Positions 9,816 to 22,196 of a stretch of DNA of 64,000 bases are shown one piece after another (positions within the stretch are counted from its first letter, which is position 1; every line of letters begins with the position of its first letter). The stretch is from Chlorocebus sabaeus. Its lineage: Eukaryota > Chordata > Mammalia > Primates > Cercopithecidae. The translations under genes and the position numbers were made by a program. Where the stretch lies: contig NC_132916.1 in the NCBI RefSeq assembly GCF_047675955.1, positions 71,541,481 to 71,605,480 of the forward strand. Direction: 5' to 3'. The notes beneath the pieces are model-generated. The model was not told where the DNA came from and ran no database searches. It saw only the letters and a list, made by a program, of their open reading frames with translations.

Positions 9816-12222
9816 TCCACAAGAACAGGTTTAGCGAAAGGCTTCTTCAAGGGAAAGATGTAACTCTGTGAGATGAATTAACAGAACACAGAGCAGTTTC
9901 TCAGAAAGCTTCTTTCCAGTTTTGAACGGAAGATAATTCCTTTTTCACCATAGCCCTCTATGGGCTTCCAAATATCCCTTTGCCAATTCCACAAGAACAG
10001 CCTTAGCGAAAGGCTTCTTGAAGGGAAAGATGTAACTCTGTGAGATGAATTAACAGAACAAAGAGCAGTTTCTCAGAAAGCTTCTTTCCAGTTTTGAATG
10101 GAAGATATTTCCTTTTTCACCATAGCCCTCTAAGGGCTTCCAAATATCCCTTTGCCAATTCCACAAGAACAGCCTTAGCCAAAGACTTCTTGAAGGGAAA
10201 GATGTAACTCTGTGAGATGAATTAACAGAACACAGAGCAGTTTCTCAGAAAGCTTCTTTCCAGTTTTGAAGGGAAGATATTTCCTTTTTCACCATAGCCC
10301 TCTATGGGCTTCCAAATATCCCTTTGCCAATTCCACAATAACAGCCTTAGCGAAAGGCTTCTTGAAGGGAAAGATGTAACTCTGTGATATGAATTAACAG
10401 AACACAGAGCAGTTTCTCAGAAAGCTTCTTTCCAGTTTTGAAGGGAAGATATTTCCTTTTTCACCATAGCCCTCTATGGGCTTCCAAATATCCCTTTGCC
10501 AATTCCACAAGAACAGCCTTAGCGAAAGGCTTCTTGAAGGGAAAGATGTAACTCTGTGAGATGAATTAACAGAACACAGAGCAGTTTCTCAGAATGCTTC
10601 TTTCCAGTTTTGAACGGAAGATATTTCCTTTTTCACCATAGCCCTCTATGGGCTTCCAAATATCCCTTGCCAATTCCACAAGAACAGCCTTAGCGAAAGG
10701 CTTCTTGATGGAAAAGATGTAACTCTGTGAGATGAATTAGCAGAACACAGAGCAGTTTCTCAGAAAGCTTCTTTCCAGTTTTGAACGGAAGATATTTCCT
10801 TTTTCACCATAGCCCTCTATAGGCTTCCAAATATCCCTTTGCCAATTCCACAAGAACAGCCTTAGCGAAAGGCTTCTTGAAGGGAAAGATGTAACTCTGT
10901 GAGATGAATTAACAGAACACAGAGCAGTTTCTCAGAAAGCTTCTTTCCAGTTTTGAACGGAAGATATTTCCTTTTTCACCATAGCCCTCTTTGGGCTTCC
11001 AAATATCAATTTGCCAATTCCACAAGAACAGCCTTAGCGAAAGGCTTCTTGAAGGGAAAGATGTAACTCTGTGAGATGAACTAACAGAACACAGAGCAGT
11101 TTCTCAGAAAGCTTCTTTCCAGTTTTGAAGGGAAGAGATTTCCTTTTTCACCATAGCCCTCTATGGGCTTCCAAATATCCCTCTGCCAATTCCACAAGAA
11201 CAGCCTTAGCGAAAGGCTTGTTGAAGGGAAAGATGTAACTCTGTGAGATGAATTAACAGAACACAGAGCAGTTTCTCAGAAAGCTTCTTTCCAGTTTTGA
11301 AGGGAAATTATTTCCTTTTTCACCATAGCCCTCTATGGGCTTCCAAATATCCCTTTGCCAATTCCACAAGAACAGCCTTAGCGAAAGGCTTCTTGAAGGG
11401 AAAGTTGTAACTCTGTGAGATGAATTAACAGAACACAGAGCCGTTTCCCAGAAAGGTTCTTTCCAGTTTTGAACGGAAGTTATTTCCTTTTTCAGCATAG
11501 CCCTCTATGGGCTTCGAAATATCCCTTTGCCAATTCCACAAGAACAGGTTTAGCGAAAGGCTTCTTCAAGGGAAAGATGTAACTCTGTGAGATGAATTAA
11601 CAGAACACAGAGCAGTTTCTCAGAAAGCTTCTTTCCAGTTTTGAAGGGAAGATATTTCCTTTTTCACCATAGCCCTCTATGGGCTTCCAAATATCCCTTT
11701 GCCAATTCCACAAGAACAGCCTTAGCGAAAGGCTTCTTGAAGGGAAAGATGTAACTCTGTGAGATGAATTAACAGAACACAGAGCAGTTTCTCAGAAAGC
11801 TTCTTTCCAGTTTTGAACGGAAGATATTTCCTTTTTCACCATAGCCCTCTATGGGCTTCCAAATATCCCTTTGCCAATTCCACAAGAACAGCCTTAGCGA
11901 AAGGCTTCTTGAAGGGAAAGATGTAACTTTGTGAGATGAATTAACAGAACACAGAGCAGTTTCTCAGAAAGCTTCTTTCCAGTTTTGAACGGAAGATATT
12001 TCCTTTTTCACCTTAGCCCTCTAAGGGCTTCCATATATCCCTTTGCCAATTCCACAAGAACAGCCTTAGCGAAAGGCTTCTTGAAGGGAATGATGTAACT
12101 CTGTGAGATGAATTAACAGAACACAGAGCAGTTTCTCAGAAAGGTTCTTTCCAGTTTTGAACGGAAGATATTTCCTTTTTCACCATAGCCCTCTATGGGC
12201 TTCCAAATATCCCTTTGCCAAT
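9816..12222 (-). repeat. 14-monomer unit within copy A
   Basis: This corresponds to the second 14-monomer unit of copy B (22197-24603). It carries GGTTTAGCG, GATAATTCC, CTAAGGG with GCCAAAGAC, CCCTTGCC with GATGGAAAAG, TTAGCAGAAC, CTATAGGC and CTTTGGGC with ATCAATTTGCC. In copy A the preceding unit is shortened by the 8-monomer difference. Limits are approximate. Confidence 0.65.
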
Positions 12223-14003
12223 TCCACAAGAACAGCCTTAGCGAAAGGCTTCTTGAAGGGAAAGATGTAACTCTGTGAGATGAATTAACAGAACACAGAG
12301 AAGTTTCTCAGAAAGCTTCTTTCCAGTTTTGAACGGAGGATATTTCCTTTTTCACCATAGCCCTCTATGGGCTTCCAAATATCCCTTTGCCAATTCCACA
12401 AGAACAGCCTTAGCGAAAGGCTTCTTGAAGGGGAAGATGTAACTCTGTGAGATGAATTAACAGAACACAGAGCAGTTTCTCAGAAAGCTTCTTTCCAGTT
12501 TTGAAGGGAAGATATTTCCTTTTTCACCATAGCCCTCTATGGGTTTCCAAATATCCCTTTGCCAATTCCACAAGAACAGCCTTAGCGAAAGGCTTCTTGA
12601 AGGGAAAGATGTAACTCTGTGAGATGAATTAACAGAACACAGAGCAGTTTCTCAGAATGCTTCTTTCCAGTTTTGAACGGAAGATATTTCCTTTTTCACC
12701 ATAGCCCTCTATGGGCTTCCAAATATCACTTTGCCAATTCCACAAGAACAGCCTTAGCGAAAGGCTACTTGAAGGGAAAGATGTAACTCTGTGAGATGAA
12801 TTAACAGAACACAGAGCAGTTTCTCAGAAAGCTTCTTTCCAGTTTTGAACGGAAGATATTTCCTTTTTCACCATAGCCCTCTATGGGCTTCCAAATATCC
12901 CTTTGCCAATTCCACAAGAACAGCCTTAGCGAAAGGCTTCTTGAAGGGAAAGATGTAACTCTGTGAGATGAATTAACAGAACACAGAGCAGTTTCTCAGA
13001 AAGCTTCTTTCCAGTTTTGAACGGAAGATATTTCCTTTTTCACCTTAGCCCTCTAAGGGCTTCCATATATCCCTTTGCCAATTCCACAAGAACAGCCTTA
13101 GCGAAAGGCTTCTTGAAGGGAATGATGTAACTCTGTGAGATGAATTAACAGAACACAGAGCAGTTTCTCAGAAAGGTTCTTTCCAGTTTTGAACGGAAGA
13201 TATTTCCTTTTTCACCATAGCCCTCTATGGGCTTCCAAATATCCCTTTGCCAATTCCACAAGAACAGCCTTAGCGAAAGGCTTCTTGAAGGGAAAGATGT
13301 AACTCTGTGAGATGAATTAACAGAACACAGAGAAGTTTCTCAGAAAGCTTCTTTCCAGTTTTGAACGGAGGATATTTCCTTTTTCACCATAGCCCTCTAT
13401 GGGCTTCCAAATATCCCTTTGCCAATTCCACAAGAACAGCCTTAGCGAAAGGCTTCTTGAAGGGGAAGATGTAACTCTGTGAGATGAATTAACAGAACAC
13501 AGAGCAGTTTCTCAGAAAGCTTCTTTCCAGTTTTGAAGGGAAGATATTTCCTTTTTCACCATAGCCCTCTATGGGTTTCCAAATATCCCTTTGCCAATTC
13601 CACAAGAACAGCCTTAGCGAAAGGCTTCTTGAAGGGAAAGATGTAACTCTGTGAGATGAATTAACAGAACACAGAGCAGTTTCTCAGAATGCTTCTTTCC
13701 AGTTTTGAACGGAAGATATTTCCTTTTTCACCATAGCCCTCTATGGGCTTCCAAATATCACTTTGCCAATTCCACAAGAACAGCCTTAGCGAAAGGCTAC
13801 TTGAAGGGAAAGATGTAACTCTGTGAGATGAATTAACAGAACACAGAGCAGTTTCTCAGAAAGCTTCTTTCCAGTTTTGAACGGAAGATATTTCCTTTTT
13901 CACCATAGCCCTCTATGGGCTTCCAAATATCCCTTTGCCAATTCCACAAGAACAGCCTTAGCGAAAGGCTTCTTGAAGGGAAAGATGTAACTCTGTGAGA
14001 TGA
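11940..14003 (-). repeat. Two tandem 6-monomer units (1032 bases each) in copy A
   Basis: A run of linked variants occurs twice, exactly 1032 bases apart: CACCTTAG (12009 and 13041), AATGATG, AGAAAGGTTC, GAGAAGTTTCTC (12299 and 13331), ACGGAGGAT, GAAGGGGAAG, ATGGGTTTCC, AGAATGCTTC, ATATCACTTTGCC and GGCTACTTG. I saw no difference between the two copies. The left limit is set by AACTTTGTG near 11927, which the second unit lacks. Confidence 0.8.
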
Positions 14004-16165
14004 ATTAACAGAACACAGAGCAGTTTCTCAGAAAGCTTCTTTCCAGTTTTGAACGGAGGATATTTCCTTTTTCACCATAGCCCTCTATGGGCTTCCAAAT
14101 ATCCCTTTGCCAATTCCACAAGAACAGCCTTAGCGAAAGGCTTCTTGAAGGGAAAGATGTAACTCTGTGAGATGAATTAACAGAACACAGAGCAGTTTCT
14201 CAGAAAGCTTCTTTCCAGTTTTGAACGGAAGATATTTCCTTTTTCAGCATAGCCCTCTATGGGCTTCCAAATATCCCTTTGCCAATTCCACAAGAACAGC
14301 CTAAGCGAAAGGCTTCTTGAAGGGAAAGATGTAACTCTGTGAGATGAATTAACAGAACACAGAGCAGTTTCCCAGAAAGGTTCTTTCCAGTTTTGAACGG
14401 AAGATATTTCCTTTTTTAGCATAGCCCTCTATGGGCTTCCAAATATCCCTTTGCCAATTCCACAAGAACAGGTTTAGCGAAAGGCTTATTCAAGGGAAAG
14501 ATGTAACTCTGTGAGATGAATTAACAGAACACAGAGCAGTTTCTCAGAAAGCTTTTTCCAGTTTTGAAGGGAAGATATTTCCTTTTTCACCATAGCCCTC
14601 TATGGGCTTCCAAATATCCCTTTGCCAATTCCACAAGAACAGCCTTAGCGAAAGGCTTCTTGAAGGGAAAGATGTAACTCTGTGAGATGAATTAACAGAA
14701 CACAGAGCAGCTTCTCAGAAAGCTTCTTTCCAGTTTTGAACGGAAGATATTTCCTTTTTCACCATAGCCCTCTATGGGCTTCCAAATATCCCTTTGCCAA
14801 TTCCACAAGAACAGCCTTAGCGAAAGGCTTCTTGAAGGGAAAGATGTAACTCTGTGAGATGAATTAACAGAACACAGAGCAGTTTCTCAGAAAGCTTCTT
14901 TCCAGTTTTGAACGGAAGATATTTCCTTTTTCACCATAGCCCTCTATGGGCTTCCAAATATCCCTTTGCCAATTCCACAAGAACAGCCTTAGCGAAAGGC
15001 TTCTGGAAGGGAAAGATGTAACTCTGTGAGATGAATTAACAGAACACAGAGCAGTTTCTCAGAAAGCTTCTTTCCAGTTTTGAACGGAAGATATTTCCTT
15101 TTTCACCATAGCCCTCTATGGGCTTCCAAATATCCCTTTGCCAATTCCACAAGAACAGCCTTAGCGAAAGGCTTCTTGAAGGGAAAGATGTAACTCTGTG
15201 AGATGAATTAACGGAACACAGAGCAGTTTCTCAGAAAGCTTCTTTCCAGTTTTGAACGGTAGATATTTCCTTTTTCACCTTAGCCCTCTAAGGGCTTCCA
15301 TATATCCCTTTGCCAATTCCACAAGAACAGCCTTAGCGAAAGGCTTCTTGAAGGGAAAGATGTAACTCTGTGAGATGAATTAACAGAACACAGAGCAGTT
15401 TCTCAGAAAGCTTCTTTCCAGTTTTGAACGGAAGATATTTCCTTTTTCACCATAGCCCTCTAAGGGCTTCCAAATATCCCTTTGCCAATTCCACAAGAAC
15501 AGCCTTAGCGAAAGACTTCTTGAAGGGAAAGATGTAACTCTGTGAGATGAATTAACAGAACACAGAGCAGTTTCTCAGAAAGCTTCTTTCCAGTTTTGAA
15601 GGGAAGATATTTCCTTTTTCACCATAGCCCTCTATGGGCTTCCAAATATCCCTTTGCCAATTCCACAAGAACAGCCTTAGCGAAAGGCTTCTTCAAGGGA
15701 AAAATGTAACTCTGTGAGATGAATTAACAGAACGCAGAGCAGTTTCTCAGAAAGCTTCTTTCCAGTTTTGAACGGAAGATATTTCCTTTTTCACCATAGC
15801 CCTCTATGGGCTTCCCAATATCCCCTTGCCAATTCCACAAGAACAGGCTTAGCAAAAGGCTTCTTGAAGAGAAAGATGTAACTCTGTGAGATGAATTAAC
15901 AGAACACAGAGCAGTTTCCCAGAAAGGTTCTTTCCAGTTTTGAACGGAAGGTATTTCCTTTTTCAGCTTAGCCCTCTATGGGCTTCCAAATATCCCTTTG
16001 CCAATTCCACAAGAACAGGTTTAGCGAAAGGCTTCTTCAAGGGAAAGATGTAACTCTGTGAGATGAATTAAGAGAACACAGAGCAGTTTCTCAGAAAGCT
16101 TCTTTCCAGTTTTGAACGGAAGATATTTCCTTTTTCACCATAGCCCTCTATGGGCTTCCAAATAT

Positions 16166-16337
16166 CCCTTTGCCAATTCCACAAGAACAGCCTTAGCGAA
16201 AGGCTTCTTGAAGGGAAAGATGTAACTCTGTCAGATGAATTAACAGAACACAGAGCAGTTTCTCAGAAAGCTTCTTTAAAGTTTGGAACAGAAGATATTT
16301 CCTTTTTCCCCATAGCCCTCTAGGGGCTTCCAAATAT
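16166..16337 (-). repeat. Divergent AAAG-type monomer 3
   Basis: Copy B equivalent of the one at 5160, offset exactly 11006, with the same CTCTGTCAGATG. Confidence 0.75.
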
Positions 16338-17136
16338 CCCTTTTCCAATTCCACAAGAACAGCCTTAGCGAAAGGCTTCTTGAAGGGAAAGATGTAACTC
16401 TGTGAGATGAATTAACAGAACACAGAGCAGTTTCTCAGAAAGCTTCTTTCCAGTTTTGAACGGAAGTTATTTCCTTTTTCAGCATAGCCCTATATGGGCT
16501 TCCAAATATCCCTTTGCCAATTCCACAAGAACAGCCTTAGCGAAAGGCTTCTTGAAGGGAAAGATGTAACTCTGTGAGATGAATTAACAGAACACAGAGC
16601 AGTTTCCCAGAAAGGTTCTTTCCAGTTTTGAACGGAAGATAATTCCTTTTTTAGCATAGCCCTCTATGGGCTTCCAAATATCCCTTTGCCAATTCCACAA
16701 GAACAGGTTTAGCGAAAGGCTTATTCAAGGGAAAGATCTAACTCTGTGAGATGAATTAACAGAACACAGAGCAGTTTCTCAGAAAGCTTCTTTCCAGTTT
16801 TGAAGGGAAGATATTTCCTTTTTCACCATAGCCCTCTATGGGCTTCCAAATATCCCTTTGCCATTTCCACAAGAACAGCCTTATCGAAAGGCTTCTTGAA
16901 GGGAAAGATGTAGCTCTTTGAGAGGAATTAACAGAACGCAGAGCAGTTTCTCAGAAAGCTTCTTTCCAGTTTTGAACGGAAGATATTTCCTTTTTCACCA
17001 TAGCCCTCTATGGGCTTCCAAATATCCCTTTGCCAATTCCACAAGAACAGCCTTAGCGAAAGGCTTCTTGAAGGGAAAGATGTAACTCTGTGAGATGAAT
17101 TAACAGAACACAGAGCAGCCTCTCTGAAAGCTTCTT

Positions 17137-17153
17137 TCCCGTTTTGAACGGAA
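17137..17153 (-). promoter_or_regulatory. CENP-B-box-like site 3
   Basis: Copy B equivalent of site 2, exactly 11006 bases downstream, with the same 17 bases and the same neighbouring variants. Confidence 0.4.
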
Positions 17154-19544
17154 GATATTTCCTTTTTCACCATAGCCTTCTATGGGCTTCCAAATATCCC
17201 TTTGCCAATGCCACAAGAACAGCCTTAGCGAAAGGCTTCTTGAAGGGAAAGATGTAACTCTGTGAGATGAATTAACAGAACACAGAGCAGTTTCTCAGAA
17301 AGCTTCTTTCCAGTTTTGAAAGGAAGATATTTCCTTTTTCACCATAGCCCTCTATGGGCTTCCAAATATCCCTTTGCCAATTCCGCAAGAACAGCCTTAG
17401 CGAAAGGCTTCTTGAAGGGAAAGATGTAAATCTGTGAGATGAAATAACAGAACAAAGAGCAGTTTCTCAGAAAGCTTCTTTCCAGTTTTGAACGGAAGAT
17501 ATTTCCTTTTTCACCATAGCCCTCTATGGGCCTCCAAATATCCCTTTGCCAATTCCACAAGAACAGCCTTAGCGAAAGGCTTCTTGACGGGAAAGATGTA
17601 ACTCTGTGAGATGAATTAACAGAACACAGAGCAGTTTCTCAGAAAGCTTCTTTCCAGTTTTGAAGGGAAGATATTTCTTTTTTCACCATAGCCGTCTATG
17701 GGCTTCCAAATATCCCTTTGCCAATTCCACAAGAACAGCCTTAGCGAAAGGCTTCTTGAAGGGAAAGACGTAACTCTGTGAGATGAATTAACAGAACACA
17801 GAGCAGTTTCTCAGAAAGCTTCTTTCCAGTTTTGAACGGAAGATATTTCCTTTTTCACCATAGCCCTCTATGGGCTTCCAAATATCCTTTTGCCAATTCC
17901 ACAAGAACAGCCTTAGCGAAAGGCTTCTTGAAGAGAAAGATGTAACTCTGTGAGATGAATTAACAGAACACAGAGCAGTTTCTCAGAAAGCTTCTTTCCA
18001 GTTTTGAACGGAAGATATTTCCTTTTTCACCATAGCGCTCTATGGGCTTCCAAATATCCCTTTGCCAATTCCACAAGAACAGCCTTAGCGAAAGGCTTCT
18101 TGAAGGGAAAGATGTAACTCTATGAGATGAATTAACATAACACAGAGCAGTTTCTCAGAAAGCTTCTTTCCAGTTTTGAACGGAAGATATTTCCTTTTTC
18201 AGCATAGCCCTCTATGGGCTTCCAAATATCCCTTTGCCAATTCCACAAGAACAGCCTTAGCGAAAGGCTTCTTGAAGGGAAAGATGTAACTCTTTGAGAT
18301 GAATTAACAGAACACAGAGCAGTTTCTCAGAAAGCTTCTTTCCAGTTTTGAAGGGAAGATATTTCCTTTTTCACCATAGCCCTCTATGGGCTTCCAAATA
18401 TCCCTTTGCCAATTCCACAAGAACAGCCTTAGCGAAAGGCTTCTTGAAGGGAAAGATGTAACTCTGTGAGATGAATTAACAGAACACAGAGCAGTTTCTC
18501 AGAAAGCTTCTTTCCAGTTTTGAAGGGAAGATATTTCCTTTTTCACCATAGCCCTCTATGGGCTTCCAAATATCCCTTTGCCAATTCCACAAGAACAGCC
18601 TTAGCGAAAGGCTTCTTGAAGGGAAAGATGTAACTCTGTGAGATGAATTAACAGAACACAGAGCAGTTTCCCAGAAAGGTTCTTTCCAGTTTTGAACGGA
18701 AGATATTTCCTTTTTTAGCATAGCCGTCTATGGGCTTCCAAATATCCCTTTGCCAATTCCACAAGAACAGGTTTAGCGAAAGGCTTATTCAAGGGAAAGA
18801 TGTAACTCTGTGAGATGAATTAACAGAACACAGAGCAGTTTCTCAGAAAGCTTCTTTCCAGTTTTGAAGGGAAGATATTTCCTTTTTCACCATAGCCCTC
18901 TATGGGCTTCCAAATATCCCTTTGCCAATTCCACAAGAACAGCCTTAGCGAAAGGCTTCTTGAAGGGAAAGATGTAACTCTGTGAGATGAATTAACAGAA
19001 CACAGAGCAGTTTCCCAGAAAGGTTCTTTCCAGTTTTGAACGGAAGATATTTCCTTTTTTAGCATAGCCGTCTATGGGCTTCCAAATATCCCTTTGCCAA
19101 TTCCACAAGAACAGGTTTAGCGAAAGGCTTATTCAAGGGAAAGATGTAACTCTGTGAGATGAATTAACAGAACACAGAGCAGTTTCTCAGAAAGCTTCTT
19201 TCCAGTTTTGAAGGGAAGATATTTCCTTTTTCACCATAGCCCTCTATGGGCTTCCAAATATCCCTTTGCCAATTCCACAAGAACAGCCTTATCGAAAGGC
19301 TTCTTGAAGGGAAAGATGTAGCTCTGTGAGAGGAATTAACAGAACACAGAGCAGTTTCTCAGAAAGCTTCTTTCCAGTTTTGAACGGAAGATATTTCCTT
19401 TTTCACCATAGCCCTCTATGGGCTTCCAAATATCCCTTTGCCAATTCCACAAGAACAGCCTTAGCGAAAGGCTTCTTGAAGGGAAAGATGTAACTCGGTG
19501 AGATGAATTAACAGAACACAGAGCAGCTTCTCAGAAAGCTTCTT

Positions 19545-19561
19545 TCCCGTTTTGAACGGAA
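19545..19561 (-). promoter_or_regulatory. CENP-B-box-like site 4
   Basis: Same 17 bases, 14 monomers after site 3. It lies in the eight monomers that copy A lacks, so copy A has one such site and copy B two. Confidence 0.4.
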
Positions 19562-19789
19562 GATATTTCCTTTTTCACCATAGCCTTCTATGGGCTTCCA
19601 AATATCCCTTTGCCAATGCCACAAGAACAGCCTTAGCGAAAGGCTTCTTGAAGGGAAAGATGTAACTCTGTGAGATGAATTAACAGAACACAGAGCAGTT
19701 TCTCAGAAAGCTTCTTTCAGGTTTTGAACGGAAGATATTTCCTTTTTCACCATAGCCCTCTATGGGCTTCCAAATATCCCTTTGCCAAT

Positions 19790-22196
19790 TCCACAAGAAC
19801 AGGTTTAGCGAAAGGCTTCTTCAAGGGAAAGATTTAACTCTGTGAGATGAATTAACAGAACACAGAGCAGTTTCTCAGAAAGCTTCTTTCCAGTTTTGAA
19901 CGGAAGATAATTCCTTTTTCACCATAGCCCTCTATGGGCTTCCAAATATCCCTTTGCCAATTCCACAAGAACAGCCTTAGCGAAAGGCTTCTTGAAGGGA
20001 AAGATGTAACTCTGTGAGATGAATTAACAGAACACAGAGCAGTTTCTCAGAAAGCTTCTTTCCAGTTTTGAACGGAAGATATTTCCTTTTTCACCATAGC
20101 CCTCTAAGGGCTTCCAAATATCCCTTTGCCAATTCCACAAGAACAGCCTTAGCCAAAGACTTCTTGAAGGGAAAGATGTAACTCTGTGAGATGAATTAAC
20201 AGAACACAGAGCAGTTTCTCAGAAAGCTTCTTTCCAGTTTTGAAGGGAAGATATTTCCTTTTTCACCATAGCCCTCTATGGGCTTCCAAATATCCCTTTG
20301 CCAATTCCACAAGAACAGCCTTAGCGAAAGGCTTCTTGAAGGGAAAGATGTAACTCTGTGAGAGGAATTAACAGAACACAGAGCAGTTTCTCAGAAAGCT
20401 TCTTTCCAGTTTTGAAGGGAAGATATTTCCTTTTTCACCATAGCCCTCTATGGGCTTCCAAATATCCCTTTGCCAATTCCACAAGAACAGCCTTAGCGAA
20501 AGGCTTCTTGAAGGGAAAGATGTAACTCTGTGAGATGAATTAACAGAACACAGAGCAGTTTCTCAGAATGCTTCTTTCCAGTTTTGAACGGAAGATATTT
20601 CCTTTTTCACCATAGCCCTCTATGGGCTTCCAAATATCCCTTGCCAATTCCACAAGAACAGCCTTAGCGAAAGGCTTCTTGATGGAAAAGATGTAACTCT
20701 GTGAGATGAATTAGCAGAACACAGAGCAGTTTCTCAGAAAGCTTCTTTCCAGTTTTGAACGGAAGATATTTCCTTTTTCACCATAGCCCTCTATAGGCTT
20801 CCAAATATCCCTTTGCCAATTCCACAAGAACAGCCTTAGCGAAAGGCTTCTTGAAGGGAAAGATGTAACTCTGTGAGATGAATTAACAGAACACAGAGCA
20901 GTTTCTCAGAAAGCTTCTTTCCAGTTTTGAATGGAAGATATTTCCTTTTTCACCATAGCCCTCTTTGGGCTTCCAAATATCAATTTGCCAATTCCACAAG
21001 AACAGCCTTAGCGAAAGGCTTCTTGAAGGGAAAGATGTAACTCTGTGAGATGAATTAACAGAACACAGAGCAGTTTCTCAGAAAGCTTCTTTCCAGTTTT
21101 GAACGGAAGATATTTCCTTTTTCACCATAGCCCTCTATGGGCTTCCAAATATCCCTCTGCCAATTCCACAAGAACAGCCTTAGCGAAAGGCTTCTTGAAG
21201 GGAAAGATGTAACTCTGTGAGATGAATTAACAGAACACAGAGCAGTTTCTCAGAAAGCTTCTTTCCAGTTTTGAAGGGAAATTATTTCCTTTTTCACCAT
21301 AGCCCTCTATGGGCTTCCAAATATCCCTTTGCCAATTCCACAAGAACAGCCTTAGCGAAAGGCTTCTTGAAGGGAAAGATGTAACTCTGTGAGATGAATT
21401 AACAGAACACAGAGCCGTTTCCCAGAAAGGTTCTTTCCAGTTTTGAACGGAAGATAGTTCCTTTTTCAGCATAGCCCTCTATGGGCTTCGAAATATCCCT
21501 TTGCCAATTCCACAAGAACAGGTTTAGCGAAAGGCTTCTTCAAGGGAAAGATGTAACTCTGTGAGATGAATTAACAGAACACAGAGCAGTTTCTCAGAAA
21601 GCTTCTTTCCAGTTTTGAAGGGAAGATATTTCCTTTTTCACCATAGCCCTCTATGGGCTTCCAAATATTCCTTTGCCAATTCCACAAGAACAGCCTTAGC
21701 GAAAGGCTTCTTGAAGGGAAAGATGTAACTCTGTGAGATGAATTAACAGAACACAGAGCAGTTTCTCAGAAAGCTTCTTTCCAGTTTTGAACGGAAGATA
21801 TTTCCTTTTTCACCATAGCCCTCTATGGGCTTCCAAATATCCCTTTGCCAATTCCACAAGAACAGCCTTAGCGAAAGGCTTCTTGAAGGGAAAGATGTAA
21901 CTCTGTGAGGTGAATTAACAGAACACAGAGCAGTTTCTCAGAAAGCTTCTTTCCAGTTTTGAACGGAAGATATTTCCTTTTTCACCTTAGCCCTCTAAGG
22001 GCTTCCATATATCCCTTTGCCAATTCCACAAGAACAGCCTTAGCGAAAGGCTTCTTGAAGGGAATGATGTAACTCTGTGAGATGAATTAACAGAACACAG
22101 AGCAGTTTCTCAGAAAGGTTCTTTCCAGTTTTGAACGGAAGATATTTCCTTTTTCACCATAGCCCTCTATGGGCTTCCAAATATCCCTTTGCCAAT
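19790..22196 (-). repeat. 14-monomer unit, first tandem copy in B (2407 bases)
   Basis: Landmarks repeat 2407 bases downstream: GATAATTCC (19908 and 22315), the CCCTTGCC deletion (20640 and 23047), CTATAGGC, CTTTGGGC with ATCAATTTGCC, and GAGCCGTTTCCC. 2407 is 14 monomers minus one base, and the missing base is the shared deletion. The unit includes an M1-M2 pair near 21.4 kb. Edges were set where GGTTTAGCG stops matching. Confidence 0.75.

Larger units (their letters stand above)
3061..14066 (-). repeat. Copy A of an 11-12 kb tandem duplication (64 monomers)
   Basis: Rare variants in this stretch recur 11006 bases downstream up to about 8.4 kb: the GCTTTTTCC deletion (3548 and 14553), ACGGTAGAT (4255 and 15261), CCTATATGG (near 5484 and 16490), and CTCTATGAG with AACATAACAC (near 7113 and 18119). 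After a junction at 8413-8490 they recur 12381 bases downstream. 11006 equals 64 monomers minus two single-base deletions. One clear base difference from copy B is A at 8035 against C at 19041. No gene is present. Confidence 0.85.

Noticed and set aside
14059..14075. The copy A/B junction as a mobile-element insertion site
   Set aside because: The junction is in phase, has no target-site duplication or foreign bases, and is explained by homologous unequal exchange, or less likely by an assembly duplication.
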